A DNA stretch of 64,000 nt from Flavobacterium sp. 140616W15 (GTDB lineage: Bacteria > Bacteroidota > Bacteroidia > Flavobacteriales > Flavobacteriaceae). Each line of letters opens with the position of its first letter. The stretch's first letter is position 1. The DNA is taken from NCBI RefSeq assembly GCF_003668995.1, contig NZ_CP033068.1, positions 2,914,001-2,978,000 on the forward strand. Direction: 5' to 3'. Of the stretch, positions 37,102-48,599 are shown piece after piece. Under the pieces are notes generated by a model. That model was not told the origin of the DNA, did not search any database, and was given only the letters and a program-made list of their open reading frames with translations. Both the position numbers and the translations under genes were made by a program.

Positions 37102-38325
37102 TTAAACTGCTGCCGCAACTTCTTGTGGCAACGGAATTTGATTTTTAAGAAGGTCTTCGAATGTTTCGGCTTGGCGAATTAATATTCCTTGACCATTCAT
37201 CCATAAAACTTCGGCTGGTTTGTATCTTGAATTGTAGTTTGAGGCCATTGAGAAACAATATGCACCTGCATTTCTGAAAGATAAAATATCACCTTCGGTA
37301 ATTTGTGCAATTCTACGGTTATTCGCAAATGTATCAGTTTCGCAAATGTATCCTACTACAGAGTAAAAACGCTCTTTCCCTTTTGGGTTTGAGATGTTTT
37401 CGATATGGTGAGAAGAACCATATAACATTGGACGAATTAAGTGATTAAAACCACTATCGATTCCAGCAAAAACAGTTGATGTTGTTTGTTTTACAACATT
37501 TACTTTTGCCAAAAAGAATCCTGCTTCACTCACTAAAAATTTACCTGGTTCGAAAATCAAGGTTAAATCTTTACCATATTCTGCACAGAAAGAATTGAAT
37601 CTTTTTGATAATTTTTTACCTAATTCTTCGATATCAGTTTCGATATCATCTTTTTTGTATGGTACTTTAAAACCACTTCCAAAATCTAAAAACTCTAAGT
37701 TTTTGAAGTTTTTAGCTGTATCAAATAAGATTTCAGCAGCATACAAGAATACTTCAATATCCAAAATATCAGATCCTGTGTGCATGTGAATTCCCACAAT
37801 GCTCATTTTTGTATTTTCAACAATTCGCAATAAATGTGGTATTTGATGTACCGAAATTCCGAATTTGCTATCAATATGTCCTACAGAAATATTTGCATTT
37901 CCTCCTGCCATTACATGCGGATTAATACGAATACAAACTGGTGTATTTGGATATTTAGTTCCGAATTGCTCCAGAATAGATAAATTGTCAATGTTTATTT
38001 GTACACCCATTGCAGCAACTTCTTCAATTTCTTCTAAAGAAACTCCATTTGGTGTATAAAAAATTCTTTCAGGCTCATATCCAGCGTGAAGTCCTAGTAA
38101 TACTTCTTGAATAGATACTGTGTCTAATCCAGACCCCATATCCTTTAACAACTGAAGTATGGCAACATTAGACAAAGCCTTCATGGCATAGTTAATTCTA
38201 AGATGTTCTACTTTAGAGAACGCTTTAGTTAACCTGTTGTATTGTGATTGGATTTTTTCAGCATCATACACATATAATGGACTTCCAAATTGGTCTGCTA
38301 ATTGCAGTAAATCTTTTGATTGCAT
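37102..38325 (-). CDS. lysA: Diaminopimelate decarboxylase
   Basis: The 407-residue PLP enzyme makes L-lysine from meso-diaminopimelate, the last step of lysine synthesis. It has the PLP lysine in NYAMKALSN near the N-terminus and the HxGS-type motif HMHTGSDI. The phosphate-binding LDFGSGFKVP, EPGKFLV and the C-terminal CETDTFANNR (catalytic Cys of the second subunit) are also present. The start at 38325 (MQSKDLLQLADQFG) matches the family; the longer ORF to 38394 does not. It has its own terminator. Confidence 0.95.
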   Translation of the reverse strand: MQSKDLLQLADQFGSPLYVYDAEKIQSQYNRLTKAFSKVEHLRINYAMKALSNVAILQLLKDMGSGLDTVSIQEVLLGLHAGYEPERIFYTPNGVSLEEIEEVAAMGVQINIDNLSILEQFGTKYPNTPVCIRINPHVMAGGNANISVGHIDSKFGISVHQIPHLLRIVENTKMSIVGIHMHTGSDILDIEVFLYAAEILFDTAKNFKNLEFLDFGSGFKVPYKKDDIETDIEELGKKLSKRFNSFCAEYGKDLTLIFEPGKFLVSEAGFFLAKVNVVKQTTSTVFAGIDSGFNHLIRPMLYGSSHHIENISNPKGKERFYSVVGYICETDTFANNRRIAQITEGDILSFRNAGAYCFSMASNYNSRYKPAEVLWMNGQGILIRQAETFEDLLKNQIPLPQEVAAAV

Positions 38326-38461
38326 TGTTAAACTATTTTTGACAAATTTATTACTCTTTTGTATATCCACCAATAAAATGCAAAATAATAACAAATTATA
38401 ACAATTTGTTTAAAATCAAACAATTTATGCGTTATTTTAAATTTATTTAAACCCCTTTTAC

Positions 38462-38493
38462 TTGCTAAGGTTCTAAGATACTAAGTTACTATC
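38462..38493. repeat. Short octad tandem repeats
   Basis: Four 8-bp units (TTGCTAAG, GTTCTAAG, ATACTAAG, TTACTATC) in a row between gltD and lysA. They resemble in style the heptad arrays at 7300 and 58282. Confidence 0.6.
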
Positions 38494-38553
38494 TTTTTTT
38501 CATAAAAAAACCCCTCAAATAGTAGTGAATTAGTGCCTTATAAACTAAAAGCA

Positions 38554-38585
38554 GAAACCCTTGAATGCAATTATTCAAGGGTTTC
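38554..38585 (-). terminator. Probable terminator of gltD
   Basis: 13-bp stem GAAACCCTTGAAT (38554-38566) with 38573-38585, six-base loop; weak T-run on the minus strand. Confidence 0.7.
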
Positions 38586-38608
38586 TTTTCGTTGTGTTGT
38601 TTGTTGGT

Positions 38609-40063
38609 TTATAGACTTGGTAAGTCCCCGCTTCCTTTTGTTGGTAAATTTGTAGATCCCATTAAATATAAATCTACTTCTCTTGCTGCCTCACGGCCTT
38701 CTGAAATTGCCCAAACAATTAAGGATTGTCCTCTGCGCATATCACCAGCTGTAAAAATATGTGGTACATTTGTTTGATAATTTGTCGCTTTGTAATTGCT
38801 TCTCATATCCAACTGTAAACCTAATTGATCGCTTAATGTTTTTTCTGGTCCTGTAAATCCAAGCGCTAATAATGCAAGATCACAAGGCCATATTTTCTCT
38901 GAACCTTCTTTTTCTATAAGTTCTGGTCGTTGTCCTGCTGTCATTTTCCAAGCTACTTCAACAGTTTTCAAACCTACTAATTCTCCTTTTTCGTTTGCAA
39001 GAAACTCTTTGGTATTAATTAACCAGTTTCTATCACAACCTTCTTCATGAGAAGACGATGTTTTAAGTTGCAACGGCCAAAATGGCCAAGGCGTAGATTC
39101 GCTTCTTCCAACTGGCGGTTTAGGTAAAATCTCAAAATTAGTAACCGATTTTGCTCCGTGTCTGTTTGAAGTCCCGATACAATCTGATCCTGTATCTCCC
39201 CCTCCAATAACAATAACATCTTTGCCTGTAGCTTTTATTTGGTTTGGAATTTCTTCTCCAAATAAAACCTTTGTTTGTTGCGTTAAGAAATCCATTGCCT
39301 GAACAACTCCTTTGCTTTCGATTCCTTTTGTTGGCAAGCTTCTTCTTTCTGTTGCTCCTCCACATAAAACAATCGAATCAAATGCATTTAGTTCTTCGAT
39401 ACTGTAATTTACTCCAACATTTACATTGGTTTTAAAAACAATTCCTTCAGCTTCTAATATTACTACACGTCTGTCGATAATTCCTTTTTCTAATTTAAAA
39501 TTAGGAATTCCATAACGCAATAATCCGCCTATTGCATTGTCTCTTTCAAAAACAGTAACCGTATGTCCTGCTCTGTTTAATTGTTGTGCCGCTGCCAAAC
39601 CTGCAGGACCTGAACCAATAACAGCAACAGTTTTTCCTGTTCTCTTTTTTGGAAGTTGAGGCTTAATCCAACCTTCTGCAAAACCTCTTTCGATAATATT
39701 TTTTTCGATATTTTCAATCGCAACTGGTTCTTTGATAATTCCTAACACGCATGATTTCTCACATGGTGCCGGGCATAAACGACCTGTAAATTCTGGAAAG
39801 TTATTTGTTGATTGCAAAATTTTTAATGCACTCTCCCACTCTTCCTGATGTACCATGTCGTTAAAATCTGGAATTAAATTTCCTAACGGACATGCACTGT
39901 GACAAAACGGAATACCACAATCCATACATCTTGAACCTTGTTCTTTAATCTTATCTTTTTCTAAGGTTATCGTAAACTCATTATAGTTTGATATACGCTC
40001 CTTAACAGCAATATTACTTTCGTCTGCTCTATTATATTCTTTAAATCCACCTATCTTACCCAT
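38609..40063 (-). CDS. gltD: Glutamate synthase, small (beta) subunit
   Basis: The 484-residue subunit passes electrons from NADPH through FAD and [4Fe-4S] clusters to GltB. The N-terminal cysteine cluster CMDCGIPFCHSACPLG (about 46-61) is followed by an FAD motif GSGPAGLAAAQQL (about 151-163) and an NADPH motif GGGDTGSDC (about 287-295). The C-terminus has IFTAGDMRRGQS. It follows gltB with an 83-bp gap and is probably in one operon with it. Together they make two glutamates from glutamine and 2-oxoglutarate. Confidence 0.96.
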   Translation of the reverse strand: MGKIGGFKEYNRADESNIAVKERISNYNEFTITLEKDKIKEQGSRCMDCGIPFCHSACPLGNLIPDFNDMVHQEEWESALKILQSTNNFPEFTGRLCPAPCEKSCVLGIIKEPVAIENIEKNIIERGFAEGWIKPQLPKKRTGKTVAVIGSGPAGLAAAQQLNRAGHTVTVFERDNAIGGLLRYGIPNFKLEKGIIDRRVVILEAEGIVFKTNVNVGVNYSIEELNAFDSIVLCGGATERRSLPTKGIESKGVVQAMDFLTQQTKVLFGEEIPNQIKATGKDVIVIGGGDTGSDCIGTSNRHGAKSVTNFEILPKPPVGRSESTPWPFWPLQLKTSSSHEEGCDRNWLINTKEFLANEKGELVGLKTVEVAWKMTAGQRPELIEKEGSEKIWPCDLALLALGFTGPEKTLSDQLGLQLDMRSNYKATNYQTNVPHIFTAGDMRRGQSLIVWAISEGREAAREVDLYLMGSTNLPTKGSGDLPSL

Positions 40064-40146
40064 GATATTTTTATTAAATTTAGTTGTGAGAAGTGAGTTG
40101 AAAAACTCAAACTTAGTACCTCTGCACCTTTGTAACTCAGAACCTT

Positions 40147-43100
40147 TTAATCAGCTATTAATTCTTCGATTTGCTTTTCCTCTGCTATTCTTTGTAATGC
40201 CTTTTTATAATCTGTTGGCATTACTTTGATGAAATGTTCCTGTTCGTTTTCCCAGTCTGCCAAAAGTCTTTTTGCCAATGGGCTATTTGTGTATAACGAA
40301 TGGTTCTTGATTAAACGTCTTAGCTTGATAAAATCATCTTCTTCTAATGGATCGAATGCAACCATTTCCATATTGCATAATGTAGAATCGAATTTTCTAT
40401 TCTTGTCATAAACGTAAGCAACACCACCGCTCATACCCGCAGCAAAATTTCTTCCGGTTTTACCTAAAATAACAACAGTCCCTCCGGTCATATATTCGCA
40501 ACCGTGATCCCCAATTCCCTCTACAACGGCTGTTGCTCCAGAATTTCTCACACAGAAACGTTCTCCCGCCATACCATTAATGTATGCTTCACCAGTAATA
40601 GCTCCATAGAGAGCAACGTTACCAATAATAATATTCTCCTCAGGCTTGAAAGTTGCTGTTGGTGGAACTTTAATAATCAGTTTTCCTCCTGAAAGCCCTT
40701 TTCCTAAATAGTCATTACAGTTTCCGTGAATTTTAAATGACAATCCATTTGTAGCAAATGCTCCAAAACTTTGTCCTGCTGAACCTTCAAAATCAACTAA
40801 TATTGTATCCTCTGGTAATCCTTGTGCACCATATATTTTTGAAATTTCATTACTTAAAATTGCACCCACTGAACGGTCTGTATTCTTAATTTTGAAATTA
40901 ACTCTTGTTTTTTCTTTTCTATAAATAGAAGGAATTGCTTCTTTTATAATTGCAAAATCCAATACGTTTTCTAAAGCGTGATCTTGTGTAGTTGTATTGT
41001 GATTCGGAACTGTTTTTGCTTTTTCTGGTTTGTAAAGAATCGAAGACAAGTCTAATCCATTTGCTTTATAATGTTTGATAGCTTTGTTCACATTTAATTT
41101 CTGTGATTGTCCTACCATTTCTTTTAAAGTTCTGAATCCTAATTGTGCCATGATTTCTCTTAACTCCTCTGCAATAAAGTACATGAAGTTGATTACATGC
41201 TCTGGTGTTCCTTTGAAATTTTTTCTTAGTTCCGGATCCTGTGTAGCAATACCAACTGGACATGTATTTAAGTGACAAGCTCTCATCATGATACAACCTG
41301 AAGCTACAAGCGGCGCAGTTGCAAAACCAAATTCTTCTGCTCCTAATAAAGCTGCTATAGCGACATCACGACCTGTTTTTAACTGACCATCACATTCTAA
41401 AACCACACGGCTTCTTAAATCATTTAAGATTAAAGTTTGTTGTGCTTCGGCCAAACCAAGTTCCCAAGGAATACCTGTATGTTGCAATGATGTTAGTGGT
41501 GCAGCTCCTGTTCCTCCATCATAACCAGAAATCAAAATCACATCTGCTTTTGCTTTGGCAACACCAGCGGCGATTGTCCCTACTCCAACTTCTGAAACTA
41601 ATTTTACATTTACACGCGCTTCACGATTGGCATTTTTTAAATCGAAAATTAATTGTGATAAATCTTCAATAGAATAAATATCATGGTGAGGGGGTGGAGA
41701 AATAAGCCCTACATATGGTGTTGAATTTCTAGTTTCAGCAATCCAAGGCACAACTTTTTCACCTGGTAATTGTCCTCCTTCTCCAGGTTTTGCACCTTGA
41801 GCCATTTTTATTTGAATCTCTTTGGCATTTGTCAAGTAATTAATCGAAACGCCAAATCTTCCTGAAGCAACTTGCTTGATAGCACTATTTCTAGAATCTC
41901 CATTAATTTCTTTCTGGAAACGTTTAGGATCTTCTCCCCCTTCTCCTGAATTACTTTTTCCTCCAATTCTATTCATAGCAATTGCTAAATTCTCATGTGC
42001 TTCTCTACTGATAGATCCATAAGACATTGCTCCTGTTTTGAATTTTTTCACAATCTCAGTCCAAGGTTCTACTTCATCAATAGAAATCGGATCTAAATTA
42101 TTGAATTCAAACAACCCTCTAATTGTCATAAGGTTTGAGCTTTGCTCATTGACCATATTAGAGTACTCTTTATAACTCTCTGGGCTGTTTAGACGAACTG
42201 CTTGTTGTAACTTGGCAATTGTAGTTGGATTGAACATGTGTTTTTCACCTGATCTTCTCCATCTGTAAATACCTCCAATTTCTAATGGCAATAAATTGGC
42301 AATCTTAGAATTTGGAAATGCTTTTTGGTATCTTTTCTTAACTTCTTTTTCAATTTCCATCAAACCGATTCCTTCAATTCGAGACGGTGTGTATGGAAAA
42401 TATTTAGTTGAAAAAGTTTTGTTTAATCCTAAGATTTCAAAAATTTGTGCTGCTCTATACGAATGTAATGTAGAGATACCAATTTTATTCATAATCTTAA
42501 GAATACCTTTTGCAATAGCTTTATTATAATTTGCAATGGCATAATCGGCTTTTACTCCAGTAATAAAACCTTGCTCAACCTGATTATGAATAATTTCATT
42601 TACCATATAAGGATTAATAGCACTAGCGCCGTAACCAAATAATAATGCAAAATGATGTGGCTCTCGAGGTTCTGCCGATTCGATTATAATTCCGAATTTA
42701 GAACGAACCTGCAAAATATTCAATGAATGATGAACATACGAACAAGCCAACAACATTGGTATTGGTGCTAATTCTTTGCTTACTCCTCTATCTGAAAGTA
42801 TAATGATATTATGTCCTTCGTTTACGGCTTTGTAAGTTGCCTGAACACATTTTTCTAAAGCACGCTCTAATCCATTTACCCCTTTCTCTATTTTATATAA
42901 AGTAGAAATAGTTGCTGTTTTGAAATCTGCGTGATCTATATTTTTAATTTTATCTAAATCCTCTTTAGAGATAACTGGATTTTGGATTTTTAATTTTTTG
43001 CATTGTTTTGATTCAATTTCAAAAATATTAAAATCTCCCCCTACCGCTAAACTAATATCTGTGATAATTTCTTCACGTATACCATCTAAAGGTGGATTAG

Positions 43101-44664
43101 TTACCTGTGCAAATAATTGTTTAAAATAATTATACAATAATTGTGGTTGCTCTGACAATACAGCCAATGGTGTATCATTACCCATTGAACTAATCGCTTC
43201 GGCACCCTGAGATCCCATTGGGTTAATTATTGTTTTTAAATCTTCGATTGTATAACCAAATAATCGTTGTCTTGTTTCAAAATCAATACTCTCTACAGGA
43301 GTTGGATTATTAGTATATGGCACCTTTGCTAATGGCAATAAATTTTCATTAAGCCATTCTTTATAAGGTCTTTTTGTTGCAATAGAATTTTTAATCTCAT
43401 CATCTTCAATAATACGTCCTTCATTCATATCTACCAAGAACATTTTTCCTGGCTCTAAACGACCGTGTTGTATTACATCTTCAGGGTTAACATCAAGAAC
43501 TCCAATCTCTGATGACATGATCACGAAACCACTTTTTGTTAATGTATAACGAGAAGGTCGTAATCCATTTCTATCAAGTAAAGCACCAATTACATTTCCA
43601 TCCGTAAACGGAATTGAAGCTGGTCCATCCCAAGGCTCCATGATGCAAGCATTATATTCATAAAATGCTTTTTTATCTTCTGACATTGTTTGGTGTTTCT
43701 CCCAAGCTTCTGGCACAACCATCATCATTGCTTCCGGCAGTGATCTTCCTGTCATTAACAGTAATTCGACCACCATATCCATAGAAGCAGAATCTGATTT
43801 TCCTTCTAATATAATAGGGAATAACCTTTTAATATCATCCCCAAAAATATCACTTTGCATCAATTCTTCACGAGCTCTCATTCTGCTAATGTTACCGCGA
43901 AGTGTATTGATTTCTCCATTGTGACACATATATCTAAATGGCTGAGCCAACTCCCAAGAAGGGAATGTATTTGTAGAGAAACGTTGATGTACTAACGCCA
44001 GACGTGTTACTAAATCAGTATCTTTTAAATCGATAAAATAACCACTAATATCTTCTGGCATCAACAAACCTTTATATATAATTGTTGTTGTAGATAAACT
44101 AGAGAAATAAAACATATGACTCTCAGAAGTTTTAGAATTTCTGACAGCATGTTCTGCTATTTTTCTTGCTGCAAATAACTTAGCGTTAAATTGTTGTTCT
44201 GTTAGATTCTGTCCGTTTTTGCCAACAAAAACCTGCTTAACAGTCGGTTCTTTTTCTGCTGCAATTTCACCTAAACTATTTACATCAACTGGGACGTCTC
44301 TCCAGCCAAGAATAGTAAGGTTCTGTTCTTTTATGGTTGTTTCGAATGCATTAATACAAAATGCAACTTGGTTTTTACTTTTAGGTAAAAAAACCATTCC
44401 TACTCCATACTCTCGTGTTTCAGGGATTTCAAAATCACAAACTTTCTTAAAAAAATCATGTGGGATATCAAATAAAATTCCAGCACCGTCTCCAGTTCTT
44501 CCATCAGAACTAACTGCACCACGATGTTCCAATTTTATTAAGATATCCAATGCTTTATGAATGATGTCGTTAGACTTAATACCATTCAAATTACAAATAA
44601 ATCCTGCACCACAATTGTCGTGTTCAAATTCGGGCAGATATAGCCCTTGTTCTTTAACTTTCAT
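40147..44664 (-). CDS. gltB: Glutamate synthase, large (alpha) subunit
   Basis: The 1505-residue protein has a class II glutamine amidotransferase domain at the N-terminus. C18 in HDNCGAGF is the likely N-terminal nucleophile after removal of a short propeptide. A central domain, an FMN-binding synthase domain ([25 protein letters not shown]) with a 3Fe-4S cysteine cluster ([14 protein letters not shown]), and a C-terminal beta-helix domain rich in glycine follow. The start at 44664 ([17 protein letters not shown]) is chosen over 44706, because a TATTTTTG promoter box at 44682-44689 lies in between. Confidence 0.96.
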   Translation of the reverse strand: MKVKEQGLYLPEFEHDNCGAGFICNLNGIKSNDIIHKALDILIKLEHRGAVSSDGRTGDGAGILFDIPHDFFKKVCDFEIPETREYGVGMVFLPKSKNQVAFCINAFETTIKEQNLTILGWRDVPVDVNSLGEIAAEKEPTVKQVFVGKNGQNLTEQQFNAKLFAARKIAEHAVRNSKTSESHMFYFSSLSTTTIIYKGLLMPEDISGYFIDLKDTDLVTRLALVHQRFSTNTFPSWELAQPFRYMCHNGEINTLRGNISRMRAREELMQSDIFGDDIKRLFPIILEGKSDSASMDMVVELLLMTGRSLPEAMMMVVPEAWEKHQTMSEDKKAFYEYNACIMEPWDGPASIPFTDGNVIGALLDRNGLRPSRYTLTKSGFVIMSSEIGVLDVNPEDVIQHGRLEPGKMFLVDMNEGRIIEDDEIKNSIATKRPYKEWLNENLLPLAKVPYTNNPTPVESIDFETRQRLFGYTIEDLKTIINPMGSQGAEAISSMGNDTPLAVLSEQPQLLYNYFKQLFAQVTNPPLDGIREEIITDISLAVGGDFNIFEIESKQCKKLKIQNPVISKEDLDKIKNIDHADFKTATISTLYKIEKGVNGLERALEKCVQATYKAVNEGHNIIILSDRGVSKELAPIPMLLACSYVHHSLNILQVRSKFGIIIESAEPREPHHFALLFGYGASAINPYMVNEIIHNQVEQGFITGVKADYAIANYNKAIAKGILKIMNKIGISTLHSYRAAQIFEILGLNKTFSTKYFPYTPSRIEGIGLMEIEKEVKKRYQKAFPNSKIANLLPLEIGGIYRWRRSGEKHMFNPTTIAKLQQAVRLNSPESYKEYSNMVNEQSSNLMTIRGLFEFNNLDPISIDEVEPWTEIVKKFKTGAMSYGSISREAHENLAIAMNRIGGKSNSGEGGEDPKRFQKEINGDSRNSAIKQVASGRFGVSINYLTNAKEIQIKMAQGAKPGEGGQLPGEKVVPWIAETRNSTPYVGLISPPPHHDIYSIEDLSQLIFDLKNANREARVNVKLVSEVGVGTIAAGVAKAKADVILISGYDGGTGAAPLTSLQHTGIPWELGLAEAQQTLILNDLRSRVVLECDGQLKTGRDVAIAALLGAEEFGFATAPLVASGCIMMRACHLNTCPVGIATQDPELRKNFKGTPEHVINFMYFIAEELREIMAQLGFRTLKEMVGQSQKLNVNKAIKHYKANGLDLSSILYKPEKAKTVPNHNTTTQDHALENVLDFAIIKEAIPSIYRKEKTRVNFKIKNTDRSVGAILSNEISKIYGAQGLPEDTILVDFEGSAGQSFGAFATNGLSFKIHGNCNDYLGKGLSGGKLIIKVPPTATFKPEENIIIGNVALYGAITGEAYINGMAGERFCVRNSGATAVVEGIGDHGCEYMTGGTVVILGKTGRNFAAGMSGGVAYVYDKNRKFDSTLCNMEMVAFDPLEEDDFIKLRRLIKNHSLYTNSPLAKRLLADWENEQEHFIKVMPTDYKKALQRIAEEKQIEELIAD

Positions 44665-44681
44665 TCTTGATATTTTTTTTA

Positions 44682-44689
44682 CAAAAATA
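44682..44689 (-). promoter_or_regulatory. Bacteroidetes -7 box of gltB promoter
   Basis: Minus-strand TATTTTTG, 17 bp before the gltB ATG. The 44665-45079 gap otherwise holds the sucC promoter and AT-rich DNA with no gene. Confidence 0.65.
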
Positions 44690-45023
44690 AAGATTCCATT
44701 AAACATAATGTATCGAATAAAGCGTATCGCTTACATTTTTATAGTAATATTAGAAAAACAATCCTAAATTGTCAATAACATTATTTAACCCACCCCGAAT
44801 TGCCAAAATCATAATTCAGATTTCGTTTTTAGAAGCAAAATCCCAATTATACTTCAAAATACGCACTATTTTATGTTAAATCTCAAACGATATAGTGTCT
44901 TTAAATTAACATTCCTTACACAATTATTTAACTCAAAATTCTAATTAATTTTAAAGAAATCGTAAAGCAAAATAAGTCTTGCTTTTTATTCCAAAAAGAT
45001 TTCTTTTTAAAGTTGATTTTTGC

Positions 45024-45031
45024 TATTTTTG
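45024..45031 (+). promoter_or_regulatory. Bacteroidetes -7 box of sucC promoter
   Basis: TATTTTTG fits TAnnTTTG and lies 48 bp before the sucC start. A longer in-frame ORF from 45020 would overlap this box and is rejected as the start. Confidence 0.65.
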
Positions 45032-45079
45032 TCCCACTTTTATTCTGAAATTAATTCAGAACCAGACAAATTCTATATT

Positions 45080-46273
45080 ATGAACATACACGAATATCAA
45101 GGAAAAGAAATTTTAGCTAGTTACGGAGTACGCATTCAACGCGGAATTGTGGCTAATAATGCGGTTGAAGCTGTGGCTGCTGCAAAACAATTAACTGCTG
45201 AGACTGGTACAGGATGGCACGTTATTAAAGCACAAATTCACGCAGGTGGACGTGGAAAAGGTGGTGGAGTTAAGTTGGCTAAAAACTTACAACAAGTTGA
45301 AGAAATAGCTGAACAAATCATCGGAATGCAATTGATTACTCCTCAAACTTCTGCTGAGGGTAAAAAAGTAAATAAAATTTTAGTTGCTGAAGATGTTTAC
45401 TATCCTGGTGAAAGTGAAACTTCTGAATTTTACGTTTCTGTTTTATTGAATAGAGGTACAGGTCGTAACATGATCATGTATTCTACTGAAGGTGGTATGG
45501 ACATCGAAGAAGTTGCTGAACACACTCCACACTTAATCTTTACGGAAGAAGTTGATCCATCTGTAGGATTACAAGGTTTTCAAGCAAGAAGAATTGCCTT
45601 TAACTTAGGTCTTTCTGGAAATGCTTTTAAAGAAATGGTTAAATTCATTGACTCATTATACAATGCATATATTGGTTCTGATGCTTCTATGTTTGAAATC
45701 AACCCAGTATTAAAAACTTCAGATAATAAAATTTTAGCAGTTGATGCTAAAGTTAACATCGATGATAATGCACTATACAGACAACCAAAATATGCTGAAA
45801 TGCGTGATATTCGTGAGGAGAACCCAATCGAAGTTGAAGCAAAAGAAGTAGGTTTAAACTACGTAGATCTTGACGGTACTGTAGGATGTATGGTAAATGG
45901 AGCAGGATTAGCAATGGCAACTATGGATTTAATTAAGTATGCTGGTTTCGAACCTGCAAACTTCCTTGACGTAGGTGGTACTGCTGACGCTAAACGTGTT
46001 GAAACTGCTTTCCGTATCATTTTAAAAGATCCAAATGTAAAAGCTATACTAATCAACATCTTCGGAGGAATCGTTCGTTGTGACCGTGTTGCTCAAGGAG
46101 TTGTAGACGCTTACAAAAACATGGGAGACGCTATTAAAGTGCCAATCATTGTTCGTCTACAAGGTACAAATGCTGCTATTGCAAAAGAATTAATTGATAA
46201 CTCTGGAATGCCAATTTTATCAGCTGTAGAATTTCAAGAAGCTGCTGACCAAGTTAAAGCTGCACTTTCTTAA
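45080..46273 (+). CDS. sucC: Succinyl-CoA synthetase (ADP-forming), beta subunit
   Basis: The 397-residue ATP-grasp subunit works in the TCA cycle: succinyl-CoA to succinate with ADP or GDP phosphorylation. It begins MNIHEYQGKEILASYG and has the ATP-grasp phrases KAQIHAGGRGKGGGVK and FEINPV. GGTADAKRV and NIFGGIVRCDRVA lie toward the end. Size and order are standard. The alpha-subunit gene sucD is not adjacent; in this group it is often elsewhere. A terminator follows at 46299. Confidence 0.96.
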   Translation: MNIHEYQGKEILASYGVRIQRGIVANNAVEAVAAAKQLTAETGTGWHVIKAQIHAGGRGKGGGVKLAKNLQQVEEIAEQIIGMQLITPQTSAEGKKVNKILVAEDVYYPGESETSEFYVSVLLNRGTGRNMIMYSTEGGMDIEEVAEHTPHLIFTEEVDPSVGLQGFQARRIAFNLGLSGNAFKEMVKFIDSLYNAYIGSDASMFEINPVLKTSDNKILAVDAKVNIDDNALYRQPKYAEMRDIREENPIEVEAKEVGLNYVDLDGTVGCMVNGAGLAMATMDLIKYAGFEPANFLDVGGTADAKRVETAFRIILKDPNVKAILINIFGGIVRCDRVAQGVVDAYKNMGDAIKVPIIVRLQGTNAAIAKELIDNSGMPILSAVEFQEAADQVKAALS

Positions 46274-46298
46274 TCAAATAAGAAATCAATTATATAGA

Positions 46299-46330
46299 AA
46301 ATCCTTCCGATAATATTGGAAGGATTTTTT
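46299..46330 (+). terminator. Rho-independent terminator of sucC
   Basis: 10-bp stem AAATCCTTCC (46299-46308) with 46318-46327, then TTTTTT. Confidence 0.9.
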
Positions 46331-46537
46331 GTTTTATAAATAAAGTCACATACATCATAGAGACTCACTGCAACAACTAACGTTGCGTAAAATCCATATT
46401 GAAATGTTTTTTTTTCAATCGCAAGATGCACTAAAACTTTAATCTAGCTTTATGATTAAAACGCAAAATTCACAAAACCATGGCCTTGCAAACTTTACGT
46501 TTATTATAGAGTCATTACAACTTATAGATTAAATTAA

Positions 46538-47334
46538 TTATTTCAGAACAGTTGATAATTCAACAAGCTCAAATGTCGGATCCTTTTCAATAAACTGTCT
46601 GAACATTGCAGCATGACCAGCACCTACTAAAACCATTATTTTATCATCTTTGCTTTCAGTTAGCTTTTGGACTAAAGAATACATATACAAGTTTCGTTTA
46701 TACCAGTTTGCGACTAAAGAAGCACCTGTAAAATCATCTGAATTTCCAGTTCTATTTGCTACTTCAAAATACCATTGTAAATTATCTTTATCAGCTTCAT
46801 TTTCATTGTAGTATAATATAAGTTCAGTTAAAGTACTTCTTGAGATTCTTTCATTTTGATCATTCTCAAATTTTATCATCAATTCCGCAGTCCTTTCCTT
46901 TAAATTCTTTTGATTAGCTTTATCCATACTTATCATTAAACTGTCATAAGAAAAGCGGTTACGATAATCAATTCCGTATATTTTTTATGATTTAGTTTTT
47001 TAGCAGTACGAAGTGCTAGTTGCGTAATTTCGTTTGCGTCTTTTTTAAAAAGACTATCTGTGTTCTTATTGTAAAACTTATCTAATTCGGTTTGTTTGGT
47101 AAATTTCCATTCAACAAAAATTTTATCTGGTCCAAATTTCTTGATTTTGTCACTAATAGTTTCAAGCTCTTTTTGACTTTTTTCAGACATAACATTAAAC
47201 GTTTTTGTTTTAGCAATGTCATTTCCAGGATTTGCAAAATGAAAAGTTCCAATCAGTAATATTTGTTTCTTTTTTGCTTGAGCAGAAGATAGGTTAAACG
47301 TAATAAGAGCTAGTAATAAAATAATTTTTTTCAT
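46538..47334 (-). pseudogene. DUF5694-like exported protein, split by a frameshift
   Basis: Two minus-strand ORFs meet at 46936. The first (from 47334) has a signal peptide ending SSAQ and the phrases LLIGTFHFANPGND and KFGPDKIFVEWKF, typical of the DUF5694/TraB-GumN-like group. The second continues with RYLYMYSLVQ-like text and ends in KIMVLVGAGHAAMFRQFI, the typical HAAMF motif. A run of six T on the plus strand (46981-46986) is the break: adding one T on the plus strand (A on the coding strand) reads KKIYGIDYRNRFSYDSL straight through. So the gene is probably intact in vivo, and function is unknown. Confidence 0.75.
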
Positions 47335-47529
47335 GATGATTTTGTGTTTAAATTCCTTGCAAATGTACAAGCAGGTTTGAAGCATTTTTATTGGTTTTGA
47401 TGAACACTAAGTTCCACTTGACCAACAGCCGATATTCTGCTTTAAAAATGTTCATATAAAGTTTTTCAAGGTTCGTCATTAAAAAACAATATTTCATATA
47501 AACATCATTTCCATTAAAATTCATAATTG

Positions 47530-47537
47530 TATTTTTG
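47530..47537 (+). promoter_or_regulatory. Bacteroidetes -7 box of the histidine kinase promoter
   Basis: TATTTTTG, 18 bp before the ATG at 47556. Confidence 0.6.
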
Positions 47538-47555
47538 AACTTATAACTATCATTT

Positions 47556-48596
47556 ATGAAACTTAAAATACCCTTTTACTACCATGTAATTCTTTTCTTT
47601 GGATTGTTCCTAACCTATTGTCTTTGGGATTATGGAATTAATAATAAAGTTATAATGGTTGAGCGAACCAAACTTTATCTCTGGATTACATCGACTTTTT
47701 TTCTTTCTGTTTTTGTAGTTTATATAGTCAATTTTTATACGGTTTGTGATTGGTTTTTGAATAAAAGGAAAATCCATTTTTATTTTTTAAGCATTCCGTT
47801 TTCACTAACCCTTTTTGCTGGAGTCAGATATATTTTTCAAGAAGTAATTATGTTTAATATTATTGGAGTGCATAACTATGCTATTGGGGATTTAGAATGG
47901 AGTTTTTATATACGTGATAATTTCTTTTTTGGATTACCTGCTGTTATCTTTAGCGCCTTAAGCTATTCATTTTGGCAGTTCCAAAGTGCACAACAGCAAA
48001 ATCAAGAACTACTTCTGGAAAACAAAAAAGCAGAATTTCAAATATTAAAAGCTCAGGTGAGTCCTCATTTTTTATTTAATACGTTGAATTCTTTTTACAG
48101 TCAGCTGATTTTAAAAGATGACGAAATGGCTTCAGATGTTTTAGTACTTTCCGATTTACTTCGCTATGTTATTACAGAAACTGACAAAGATGAAGCAATA
48201 CTATCCAAAGAAATTCAATTCATTCAGAACTATATACATTTACAGAAAAAAAGATTTGAAGATCAACTGTATTTAGATTTTACTATTGAAGGAAATTACT
48301 CAAATGAAAAAATTCTTTCATCAGCCTTGATTCATTTTGTAGAGAATGTTTTCAAACATGGAAAATTCAATACCGAACAAGAAAAAGCCGCTATTACGAT
48401 CAAAATAAAAGAAGACTTTTTAGAGATATTAACTTTTAATCATATCGTTGAAGGCGAGAATTATTCTTCTACCGGAATAGGTTTTGATAACTTAACAAAA
48501 AGATTAGAATACATGTATAAAAGTAAATTTATACTTGAAAAAACTGAAGAAAATAATACCTTTAAAACCTACTTAAAAATACCTCTAAAAAAATAA
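47556..48596 (+). CDS. LytS-type membrane sensor histidine kinase
   Basis: The 346-residue protein has four membrane helices in the first 140 residues. A short coiled coil follows, then a LytS-type kinase domain with the phospho-acceptor H171 in VSPHFLFNTLNSFYSQL and an ATPase with the N-box ALIHFVENVFKHGKF. It autophosphorylates and should pass phosphate to the LytTR regulator, whose gene follows 3 bp later. The signal it senses is unknown. Confidence 0.92.
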   Translation: MKLKIPFYYHVILFFGLFLTYCLWDYGINNKVIMVERTKLYLWITSTFFLSVFVVYIVNFYTVCDWFLNKRKIHFYFLSIPFSLTLFAGVRYIFQEVIMFNIIGVHNYAIGDLEWSFYIRDNFFFGLPAVIFSALSYSFWQFQSAQQQNQELLLENKKAEFQILKAQVSPHFLFNTLNSFYSQLILKDDEMASDVLVLSDLLRYVITETDKDEAILSKEIQFIQNYIHLQKKRFEDQLYLDFTIEGNYSNEKILSSALIHFVENVFKHGKFNTEQEKAAITIKIKEDFLEILTFNHIVEGENYSSTGIGFDNLTKRLEYMYKSKFILEKTEENNTFKTYLKIPLKK

Positions 48597-48599
48597 TTT

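Noticed and set aside
46538..46936. Separate small gene in the second half of the DUF5694-like gene
   Set aside because: Its text continues the first ORF directly once one base is added, so it is the same gene.
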